This document shows positions 1-5,633 of a DNA stretch of 5,876 nt, one piece after another (within the stretch, counting starts at the first letter, position 1; each line of letters begins with the position of its first letter). The stretch lies in the NCBI GenBank assembly GCA_001799225.1, contig MGTA01000036.1, forward strand, positions 4,498 through 10,373, read 5' to 3'. The DNA comes from Deltaproteobacteria bacterium RIFOXYD12_FULL_50_9. GTDB taxonomy: Bacteria > Desulfobacterota > Desulfobulbia > Desulfobulbales > CALZHT01. The notes beneath the pieces were generated by a model that searched no databases, was not told where the DNA came from, and saw only the letters and a program-made list of their open reading frames with translations. A program made the position numbers and the translations under genes.

Positions 1-920
1 ATGGGCCGCACCTCGACATCATCGCCTTCCAGGCGGACCAGAATCTCCGGCGAAGAACCGATAAGAACCGTATCGCCGAGCTTGAGATAGAAGAGATATG
101 GACTGGGATTGATATGACGCAAGGCACGATATAACAGAATGGGATTCAGATTTGTTTTGGCATGAAAGCGCTGCGACAGAACCACCTGAAAGATATCACC
201 GGCCAGGATATACTCCTTGGCACGACTGACCATTTCCATATACTCTGCCCGGCTCATATTCGAGACAAATTCGTGCGGTCGGCCCTTGTTCCCACCTTTT
301 AGCGTTTCGTAGGGCACAGGATTCTCAAGCTTGCCCAGCAAACGGTCAATTTCGGCCACGGCTTCAGCATACTGTTCAGCCGGCTCACGGTCGTCGACCT
401 CGACACAATTGACAATTGTCAGACTCTGTCGCAGGTTATCAAAGATCAATATGACCTTCGGCACCATAAAGCTGGAGTCCGGGAAATGGTCTAAGCCCGG
501 GTTTTTCTCCGGCAACCGTTCGATGAACCGGACAATATCGTAGCCCAGAAAACCTACTGCCCCACCAAAGAAGCGCGGCGCCTCCAAATCGCTTAAGGCG
601 TTAAAAGAGGCGAGCACCTCCTTGATAATGGCCAGCGGATCACCCCGCCGTTCAACGGTCTGTCCCCGGCGCTCCACCGAGACCAGATCGGCTCGACTTT
701 CAATGGTGACAAGCGGAGAGAATCCGATAAAGGAGTAGCGTCCCCATTTTTCTCCGCCTTCCATACTCTCAAGCAGAAAGGCATGGGTTTCAGCGTCGGC
801 CATCTTGGCAAAGATGGTCAGCGGCGTATCGAGGTCGGCAATGATCTCCCGGCATACCGGAATCAAACCGGCCCGCCCGGCAAATTTTTCAAAATCAGCA
901 AGGCTGGTATGTTGGCCCAT
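1..920 (-). CDS. trpE: Anthranilate synthase component I (TrpE), N-terminal 306 residues, cut by the window edge
   Basis: TrpE converts chorismate to anthranilate, using ammonia supplied by the glutamine amidotransferase subunit TrpG. This is the first committed step of tryptophan synthesis, in the cytoplasm. The minus strand stays open from an ATG at 920 to the left edge. The N-terminal domain shows LLES at residues 49-52 followed by GRYSFIG at 60-66, the tryptophan feedback-binding region of the family. The start of the chorismate-binding domain follows, with GDIFQVVLSQRF from residue 241, NPSPYLFYL, and SSPEILVR near residue 288. About 190 C-terminal residues, including most catalytic residues, lie beyond the window (family length about 490-500). 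The start is well fixed: an in-frame stop lies nine codons upstream with no other usable start between. AGGAA and TGGA stretches ahead of the ATG give only a modest ribosome binding site. It lies downstream of rpsT on the same strand, past a terminator. PabB and other chorismate-binding enzymes are less likely, given LLES and the close TrpE-type motifs. Confidence 0.93.
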   Translation of the reverse strand, partial: MGQHTSLADFEKFAGRAGLIPVCREIIADLDTPLTIFAKMADAETHAFLLESMEGGEKWGRYSFIGFSPLVTIESRADLVSVERRGQTVERRGDPLAIIKEVLASFNALSDLEAPRFFGGAVGFLGYDIVRFIERLPEKNPGLDHFPDSSFMVPKVILIFDNLRQSLTIVNCVEVDDREPAEQYAEAVAEIDRLLGKLENPVPYETLKGGNKGRPHEFVSNMSRAEYMEMVSRAKEYILAGDIFQVVLSQRFHAKTNLNPILLYRALRHINPSPYLFYLKLGDTVLIGSSPEILVRLEGDDVEVRP

Positions 921-974
921 GATTTTCCATCCAATTCCTGCAAGCGACTAAGATGCTCACTTTGACGTTACCAC

Positions 975-1008
975 AAAAAAAGCCACGGGGAACTCCCCAT
1001 GGCTTTTT
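975..1008 (-). terminator. Rho-independent terminator of rpsT
   Basis: A 14-base stem (977-990 paired with 995-1008) closes a 4-base loop and is followed, reading leftwards, by a run of seven Ts on the minus strand (981-975). The one imperfect pair is a G-U wobble in minus-strand RNA but an A-C mismatch in plus-strand RNA, which favours minus-strand use. It begins about 48 bases past the rpsT stop codon. It is also only 54 bases ahead of the trpE start codon, so it probably separates the two genes. Confidence 0.88.
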
Positions 1009-1055
1009 ATCGATTCCAGTCTCGCCGTTAACTTTTCCGGCATTCATGCATACAA

Positions 1056-1340
1056 TTATGCACTGGCCTGCAGGCCGGCAACCATGGCATTGACCCGTTT
1101 TGTCAGCCTGGACACCTTGCGGGATGCTGTTCTCTTATGGATTACACCCTTTACAGCTGTCTTCTGAATTACTGGGATCGCCTCACGCAAGGCGGCCTGA
1201 GCTTTCTCAGCCGACTGTTCTTCTACAGCAGTGCTTACAGCCTTGACAATAGTTCTCATCGAATTACGTCTGGCCCGATTAAGACCACGACGGTTCAGGC
1301 TCTGCTTAGTTCGTTTTACCGCTGACTTATGATTTGCCAA
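1056..1340 (-). CDS. rpsT: 30S ribosomal protein S20, UUG start
   Basis: S20 is a primary 16S rRNA-binding protein of the small ribosomal subunit. The 94-residue product is very basic and opens with ANHKSAVKRTKQSLNRR, the typical S20 beginning. A central helix-rich segment and VIHKRTASRKVSRLTKRVN near the C-terminus also fit. Family members are usually about 85-95 residues. The start codon is TTG (1340-1338), not ATG. It is supported by AAGGAG at 1353-1348, seven bases upstream, and by the conserved N-terminus beginning exactly there. E. coli rpsT also starts with UUG, where the weak start is part of autogenous translational control by S20; that control here is inferred. It is transcribed away from cdaA, has its own likely promoter and terminator, and appears monocistronic. 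Confidence 0.97.
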   Translation of the reverse strand: MANHKSAVKRTKQSLNRRGLNRARRNSMRTIVKAVSTAVEEQSAEKAQAALREAIPVIQKTAVKGVIHKRTASRKVSRLTKRVNAMVAGLQASA

Positions 1341-1347
1341 AATCTCT

Positions 1348-1353
1348 CTCCTT
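1348..1353 (-). promoter_or_regulatory. Strong Shine-Dalgarno site of rpsT
   Basis: AAGGAG on the minus strand lies seven bases ahead of the TTG start. This near-ideal site offsets the weak start codon and decides the rpsT start, since no ATG lies near it in frame. Confidence 0.85.
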
Positions 1354-1469
1354 AACTTGATGTCTCTTATGTGGGTAGTAATAAAATAAACGAATTAACG
1401 ACCAGAATCTCTTTCCACTAAAATAGCAGAATAGACTCTGATGCAAACCGATCTTTGAAAGAAAATAAA

Positions 1470-1496
1470 TTTATATCACTTTACACAATCTGTCAA
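1470..1496 (-). promoter_or_regulatory. Probable sigma-70-type promoter of rpsT
   Basis: On the minus strand a perfect TTGACA (1496-1491) is followed 15 bases later by TATAAA (1475-1470). With the more usual 17-base gap the hexamer would be TAAATT, so the exact -10 is uncertain. Surrounding DNA is AT-rich. The predicted transcript would carry a leader of roughly 120 bases before the rpsT start. This is a motif reading only. Confidence 0.55.
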
Positions 1497-1534
1497 CCTG
1501 CAAGGCAGATTCTAGCAATTTTTATAAAATACCA

Positions 1535-1565
1535 CAGTTCTTCTTGCCCTGGCCTTTAAGAACTG
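1535..1565. repeat. Perfect 8-base inverted repeat upstream of cdaA
   Basis: CAGTTCTT (1535-1542) and AAGAACTG (1558-1565) are perfect reverse complements separated by 15 bases. No T-run follows on either strand, so it is not an evident terminator. It lies about 100 bases upstream of cdaA and just ahead of a TATAAA box. It could be an operator or a leader hairpin, or chance; nothing in the sequence decides. Confidence 0.4.
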
Positions 1566-1662
1566 GTTAATTACTATAAACCGTGGAGATTACCGATTGC
1601 CCCCGTTTGCCGAATAAAGATAGATAACCAACCTGTAACCTTTGGTAGATAACTAAAATCTA

Positions 1663-2454
1663 ATGATAGAGATTCTCAAATCATTACGTTGGCAAGATTT
1701 TGCCGATATACTTATAGTCGCCTTTATCATCTACCGCATTATTCTCTTTATCCGCGGCACCCGGGCAGTCCAGATGCTGGCCGGCATCTTTGTGTTGATC
1801 GTTCTCTACTTCGCTGCCCGGGAGTTTGAGTTTTTGACCCTCTACTGGCTGCTCGGCACCTTTCTGAGTTCAATCTTTCTTATCGTAATAATCATTTTCC
1901 AGCGCGACATCAGGCGCGCCCTTACTCAGGTAGGTCAGACCCCTTTTGCCAAAACCCATGACGATACCGGTCATGCCCTGGGTGAAATAGTCCTGGCCGT
2001 ACAATATCTCGCCCAGCGCAAAATCGGCGCACTTATCATCATTGAACGGGAAACCGGCCTCAAAGACTATATCGAATCAGGCCATTCCATCGACGCCATT
2101 TTAAGCAAACAGCTTCTGGTGAGCATCTTTCATCCGGATTCACCGCTGCATGACGGCGGCGTCATCGTACGCCAAAACCGGATCGAAACCGCCGGATGCG
2201 TGCTGCCGCTTACCAAAAATCCCTTTATCAATAAACAACTGGGCACCCGACACCGTGCCGCCATCGGCCTTTCCGAAGAGACTGATGCCGTGGTAGTGGT
2301 TGTTTCCGAAGAGACTCAACAGATCTCCCTGGCCCAACATGGCGCCATTACCACGAATCTTGACAAAAACACCCTACGCAGCAGATTAAACGCAATCTTT
2401 ATTCCCAAGGAGAACCAGGCGCAATCCCTATGGAAAAACTGGTTAAGAAGATAA
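1663..2454 (+). CDS. cdaA: Membrane diadenylate cyclase CdaA (DacA, DisA_N domain)
   Basis: CdaA condenses two ATP into cyclic di-AMP at the cytoplasmic face of the inner membrane. The 263-residue protein has three membrane segments at about residues 14-30, 37-53 and 62-79. The basic junction QRDIRRALTQVG follows, then the diadenylate cyclase domain at about 100-240. Visible motifs are LKDYIESG, SPLHDGG (160-166), and GTRHRAAIG (194-202), whose RHR contacts ATP phosphates in the family. The usual DGA motif reads DGG here (164-166), a small change that keeps the catalytic Asp. Length and architecture match Bacillus CdaA (about 270 residues). The ATG matches the family's N-terminus, but no clear Shine-Dalgarno precedes it. 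The 3' end overlaps cdaR by 25 bases, consistent with translational coupling. DisA and DacB/CdaS are excluded by the three N-terminal membrane helices and the absence of a DNA-binding domain. Confidence 0.95.
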   Translation: MIEILKSLRWQDFADILIVAFIIYRIILFIRGTRAVQMLAGIFVLIVLYFAAREFEFLTLYWLLGTFLSSIFLIVIIIFQRDIRRALTQVGQTPFAKTHDDTGHALGEIVLAVQYLAQRKIGALIIIERETGLKDYIESGHSIDAILSKQLLVSIFHPDSPLHDGGVIVRQNRIETAGCVLPLTKNPFINKQLGTRHRAAIGLSEETDAVVVVVSEETQQISLAQHGAITTNLDKNTLRSRLNAIFIPKENQAQSLWKNWLRR

Positions 2455-3431
2455 CAATACTTTATAGATGGCTCAAGGCCTCGACCTTACCAAAGAACTG
2501 GTTTCTCAGGACGCTGTCGCTTTTTCTGGCCATTTTTCTCTGGTATTTCGTGACCGGAGAAGACAAAGTCGACAGCAACGTCACAATACCCATTGAAATC
2601 GTCAACCTGCCTGGCAACCTGATTATCTCCAATCAGTACAAAAAACAGCTTGAAGTAACGATCAGTGGCCCTCGCGGCCTGATCAGAGGTCTATCCAAAC
2701 AGCACCCAACCCGCTCGATTGATCTTTCCAAGGCCTCGCCAGGCACTGTGATAGTCAAACACGACATAGATTCTATCGCCTTTCCACGAGGCATTCGCGT
2801 TCAACGCATCCAACCTACCCACAGCACCTTTCTGCTGGATCAGATTATTCAAAAAGATTTGACCATAAAAACGCTTACCATGGGATATCCCACCCCTGGT
2901 TTTGAACTGGGTTCGATAACTATTCGTCCACCTACAGTCACTATTAACGGCCCGAAATCGTTAATCGGCAACAAATCATTCCTGCAGACCAACCCTATCG
3001 ACTTGAGCGGACTCAAGGAGTCAACAGATAAGCAGGTCACCCTTGATGTCAACGAGGATATTAATAGCCTCTTAAGCGACCCGATAGTGACTGCCCATAT
3101 CAGTATTGTCGAAAAAAGAGTTAGAAAAAACTATTCCGAGGTGCATGTGATCCTGGAAAACCCGATCGCATTATCGTATATTATCTCCCCGCCGACAGTA
3201 AAAATCGAGGCGGATCTGCCCTTTAAATTCATTGGGAGCGGAGCCAGGGCGCGTGATCTCATAAAAGCCAGAATCAATGCCGATGGCCTGCCCCCCGGCC
3301 GACATGAGCTCAAAGTAGAGATTGCAGCTCCTCCTGAGATCAGAATCAACGATGTTAATCCAAAAATGGTTTTCATGATTATCAGCGAACAAAAACAGAA
3401 CAAAAACCAGAAATCCGGGCACCATCCATAA
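2430..3431 (+). CDS. cdaR: YbbR-repeat protein CdaR, probable regulator of CdaA
   Basis: CdaR is a membrane-anchored, extracytoplasmic protein that modulates CdaA activity in Firmicutes; the same role here is inferred from family and gene order. The 333 residues begin with a short basic cytoplasmic stretch and one membrane segment at about 25-42 (FLRTLSLFLAIFLWYFVTG). Three YbbR-like beta-rich repeats follow, at roughly 50-135, 137-228 and 232-325. Each includes a segment like VTISGPRGLI or VTINGPKSLI; the third, PPTVKIEADLP, is more diverged. The tail is polar and Lys/Gln/Asn-rich. The gene starts inside the end of cdaA. AAGGAGA at 2407-2413 is 16 bases from the ATG, too far for an ideal ribosome binding site, so coupling to cdaA translation is likely. 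The start agrees with the membrane anchor position. Confident as a YbbR-domain protein; the regulatory role rests on neighbours. Confidence 0.88.
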   Translation: MEKLVKKITILYRWLKASTLPKNWFLRTLSLFLAIFLWYFVTGEDKVDSNVTIPIEIVNLPGNLIISNQYKKQLEVTISGPRGLIRGLSKQHPTRSIDLSKASPGTVIVKHDIDSIAFPRGIRVQRIQPTHSTFLLDQIIQKDLTIKTLTMGYPTPGFELGSITIRPPTVTINGPKSLIGNKSFLQTNPIDLSGLKESTDKQVTLDVNEDINSLLSDPIVTAHISIVEKRVRKNYSEVHVILENPIALSYIISPPTVKIEADLPFKFIGSGARARDLIKARINADGLPPGRHELKVEIAAPPEIRINDVNPKMVFMIISEQKQNKNQKSGHHP

Positions 3432-3436
3432 AAAAT

Positions 3437-3494
3437 GTAAGGGCGCGAGCATCGCGCCCACCGAACAACCAGGGCGCGAGCATCGCGCCCCTAC
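3437..3494. repeat. Double-palindrome intergenic repeat (REP/MITE-like)
   Basis: Two exact copies of the 19-base palindrome GGGCGCGAGCATCGCGCCC occur at 3441-3459 and 3472-3490. Each can fold into an 8-bp GC-only-but-one stem with a 3-base loop. They are separated by 12 bases. The outer flanks are also inverted: GTAA before the first copy and CTAC after the second, so the ends read GTA(A/G)GGGCGCGA inwards from both sides. No T-run follows on either strand, so it is not a classical terminator. It fills most of the 91-base gap between cdaR and glmM and would fold in the mRNA just ahead of the glmM start. The layout resembles dispersed REP-type or miniature mobile repeats; copy number elsewhere cannot be seen. 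Confidence 0.8.
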
Positions 3495-3511
3495 GACATA
3501 CAGGTATCTAT

Positions 3512-3516
3512 AGGAA
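3512..3516 (+). promoter_or_regulatory. Shine-Dalgarno site of glmM
   Basis: AGGAA lies six bases before the glmM ATG. It lies 17 bases after the last base of the double-palindrome repeat, so hairpin folding need not cover it. Confidence 0.65.
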
Positions 3517-3522
3517 ATCGCT

Positions 3523-4878
3523 ATGAGAAGACTATTCGGTACAGATGGCGTTCGCGGTGTTGCCAACATTTATCCAATGACCTCGGAAATCGCTATGCAG
3601 ATCGGCCGCGGCATCGCTTTTCTGGTCAAAGATAGCCGCAATCACGACCATCGCATCGTGATCGGCAAGGATACTCGCCTCTCCGGATATATGATTGAGA
3701 ACGCCCTGGCCGCCGGTATCTGTTCCATGGGTGTAAATATTTTGCTGGTCGGCCCGTTACCGACCCCGGGTATCGCCTTTATTACCACCAGTATGCGCGC
3801 TGACGCCGGTGTCGTCATCTCAGCCTCCCACAATCCCTTTCAAGATAACGGCATCAAAATCTTCTCCAAAGATGGTTATAAATTGCCGGACGAGCTGGAA
3901 GAGAACATTGAAGACCTGATCTTTTCGCAAAAGATGGCCGCCTTACGACCTGTTGCCGAAGAGGTCGGCCGGGCAGTCCGGATCGAGGATGCCCGGGGCC
4001 GCTATATCATGTTTCTCAAAAACACCTTTCCCAAGAAATATACCCTGGATGATTTTCATATCGTCCTCGATTGCGCCAACGGTGCAACCTATGGGGTCGC
4101 CCCCCATGTTTTTGAAGAACTGGGCGCCAAGGTAACCTGCCTGAACATAAAACCGGATGGCAAAAACATCAATCACGAATGCGGCGCTCTCCATCCCGAA
4201 GTCATTGCAGACAAAGTCAGGGCCCTGGGTGCTGATATCGGTATTGCCCTGGACGGCGATGGTGACCGGATAATCGTTGCCGATGAAAAAGGTAATATTG
4301 TTGACGGCGATCATATCATGGCCATCTGCGCCAGTGATCTGCTCAGCCAGAAAAAACTCAAGAAAAAAACACTGGTGGCAACCGTTATGAGCAACATCGG
4401 ACTTGAGTTGGCCATGCACAACATGGGGGGGAAACTCGTACGCACTAAGGTCGGCGACCGCTATGTGGTTGAGGAGATGCGCCAGTCCGGCTATAACTTT
4501 GGCGGCGAGCAGTCCGGCCATCTCATTTTTCTCGACTACAATACGACAGGCGACGGCACCCTTGCCGGCCTGCAACTGCTCTCGATTATGATCAAGAGAA
4601 AGAAGCCCCTTTCTGAGCTCACCAAAATCATGCAGCCCTTCCCCCAGACCCTGAAAAATGTCCGGACCACCAAACGACTCGACGTCCATTTGATTCCAGG
4701 CTTTGACAAGAGTGTTAAAAGCATGGAGGAGTCACTGGGCAACGAAGGTCGGATACTGGTGCGGCCCTCCGGAACCGAACCGGTGATTCGGTTCATGCTG
4801 GAGGGCAAGAACATCGATACCATAACTGCCATGGCCGAGGAGCTCTGCGCCATGATCCGCAAGGCCGATGCAGCGTGA
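3523..4878 (+). CDS. glmM: Phosphoglucosamine mutase GlmM
   Basis: GlmM interconverts glucosamine-6-phosphate and glucosamine-1-phosphate in the cytoplasm, supplying UDP-GlcNAc for peptidoglycan and LPS. The 451-residue product has the four-domain alpha-D-phosphohexomutase layout and the family's usual length (about 445-450). It opens with RRLFGTDGVRG. The phosphoserine loop VISASHNP puts the active serine at residue 102, as in E. coli GlmM. The Mg2+ loop DGDGDR is at 244-249, the sugar-specificity loop GGEQSGH at 327-333, and the phosphate-binding loop RPSGTEP at 414-420. The GEQSG loop and N-terminus favour GlmM over phosphomannomutase/phosphoglucomutase. The ATG is supported by AGGAA at 3512-3516 and the family N-terminus. 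It follows cdaA and cdaR, the order known from Firmicutes, where GlmM binds and inhibits CdaA. Its stop overlaps the tlyA start in GTGA. All key residues are present. Confidence 0.97.
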   Translation: MRRLFGTDGVRGVANIYPMTSEIAMQIGRGIAFLVKDSRNHDHRIVIGKDTRLSGYMIENALAAGICSMGVNILLVGPLPTPGIAFITTSMRADAGVVISASHNPFQDNGIKIFSKDGYKLPDELEENIEDLIFSQKMAALRPVAEEVGRAVRIEDARGRYIMFLKNTFPKKYTLDDFHIVLDCANGATYGVAPHVFEELGAKVTCLNIKPDGKNINHECGALHPEVIADKVRALGADIGIALDGDGDRIIVADEKGNIVDGDHIMAICASDLLSQKKLKKKTLVATVMSNIGLELAMHNMGGKLVRTKVGDRYVVEEMRQSGYNFGGEQSGHLIFLDYNTTGDGTLAGLQLLSIMIKRKKPLSELTKIMQPFPQTLKNVRTTKRLDVHLIPGFDKSVKSMEESLGNEGRILVRPSGTEPVIRFMLEGKNIDTITAMAEELCAMIRKADAA

Positions 4879-5633
4879 TCAGATTTCGGCTTGACACCCT
4901 GCTGGTTGAGCGGAATCTGGCGCCCTCCAGACAAAAGGCCCAGGCCTTGATTGGTGCCGGCCAGGTAGAGGTGGATGGTCGGATTTTCGACAAGGCCGGC
5001 AGCCCGGTGCCAAATGACTGCCGGATAGAAATCCGCGGCAAGCCTTTGCCCTATGTCAGCCGGGGGGGGGTGAAACTGGCCGCCGGACTTGCTCACTTCA
5101 ACATCAGGCCCCAAGATTTTATCTGCGCTGATGTCGGTGCCTCAACCGGTGGCTTCACCGACTGCCTGCTCCAAAACGGCGCGAAACGAGTCTATGCTAT
5201 TGATGTAGGTTATGGCCAGCTGGATTGGAAACTCCGGCAGGATCCCAGGGTGGTAGTCATGGAGCGGACCAACGCCCGTAACCTCAAGCCCGGAGATATC
5301 CCGGAATCGCTCGACCTGGCGGTGATTGACGCCTCCTTTATCTCACTCAAACTCCTGCTGCCGGCACTCCTCCCGCTGTTTCGTGAGCAAGTATCAATTC
5401 TGGCGCTCATCAAGCCCCAATTTGAGGTTGGTAAAGGCCGGGTCGGCAAGGGTGGCGTGGTCCGTGATCCGGAACTGCATAACGAGGTGCTGGAAACTAT
5501 CACTTCGTTTATAAAAGAATTGGCCCTGAAAAGCGCCGGAATCATCCCCTCCCCAATCCTTGGCCCGAAGGGCAACCGGGAGTTCCTCATCCACCTTGTC
5601 AACTACTTAGGTTGTTTTGGCGATAAATCATAA
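4875..5633 (+). CDS. tlyA: TlyA-family rRNA (cytidine-2'-O)-methyltransferase, S4 domain plus FtsJ-like domain
   Basis: TlyA proteins methylate ribose 2'-OH groups of cytidines in 16S and/or 23S rRNA using S-adenosylmethionine; many are misnamed hemolysins. The 252 residues comprise an N-terminal S4 RNA-binding domain (about 3-60, RLDTLLVERNLAPSRQKAQ) and a Rossmann methyltransferase domain. The SAM loop DVGASTGGFTD is at 86-96. The catalytic tetrad known from M. tuberculosis TlyA (K69, D154, K182, E238) corresponds to K67 in RGGVKL, D152 in VIDASF, K180 in LIKPQFE and E236 in NREFLIHL, all present. The start is GTG, sharing bases with the glmM stop (GTGA), which implies translational coupling. 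The codons just before K67 contain nine consecutive Gs (5062-5070). The 3' end overlaps the convergent HD-GYP gene by six bases. Which rRNA sites it modifies cannot be told from sequence. Confidence 0.94.
   Translation: MIRFRLDTLLVERNLAPSRQKAQALIGAGQVEVDGRIFDKAGSPVPNDCRIEIRGKPLPYVSRGGVKLAAGLAHFNIRPQDFICADVGASTGGFTDCLLQNGAKRVYAIDVGYGQLDWKLRQDPRVVVMERTNARNLKPGDIPESLDLAVIDASFISLKLLLPALLPLFREQVSILALIKPQFEVGKGRVGKGGVVRDPELHNEVLETITSFIKELALKSAGIIPSPILGPKGNREFLIHLVNYLGCFGDKS

Larger units (their letters stand above)
1341..1662. other. AT-rich divergent intergenic region between rpsT and cdaA
   Basis: These 322 bases hold no convincing gene on either strand. The left half contains the rpsT ribosome binding site, leader and promoter. 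The right half must drive cdaA, but no good -35/-10 pair is visible. TATAAA occurs at 1575-1580 and 1523-1528 without a matching -35. An 8-base inverted repeat (1535-1542 with 1558-1565) and a direct repeat TAGATAAC (1621-1628 and 1646-1653) are the only other structures seen. Confidence 0.7.

Noticed and set aside
331..543. Small plus-strand open frame of 70 codons opposite trpE
   Set aside because: It is antisense to the clear trpE coding sequence, is low in recognisable features and rich in Ser/Arg as expected of a shadow frame.
1535..1580. Terminator or sigma-70 promoter for cdaA at the inverted repeat
   Set aside because: No T-run follows the repeat, and TATAAA at 1575-1580 lacks any acceptable -35 at 16-18 bases; it is kept only as an unassigned repeat.
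3441..3490. Possible CRISPR array from two identical repeats
   Set aside because: There are only two copies, each a full palindrome, with a 12-base spacer. This is too short for a CRISPR spacer and there are no cas genes nearby.
3441..3490. The palindromes as rho-independent terminators of cdaR
   Set aside because: Stems are strong, but no T-run follows either copy on either strand.
3171..3569. Minus-strand open frame spanning the end of cdaR, the repeat element and the start of glmM
   Set aside because: It reads through the palindromic repeat and shows no recognisable domain; it is a by-product of the flanking genes.
3943..4689. Long open frame of 248 codons on the minus strand inside glmM
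   Set aside because: It lies wholly opposite glmM, whose protein is recognised from end to end with all motifs. The minus-strand product resembles no family I know and has no ribosome binding context.
4536..5114. Open frame of 192 codons on the minus strand across the glmM-tlyA junction
   Set aside because: It is antisense to two well-supported genes and is explained by their codon composition.
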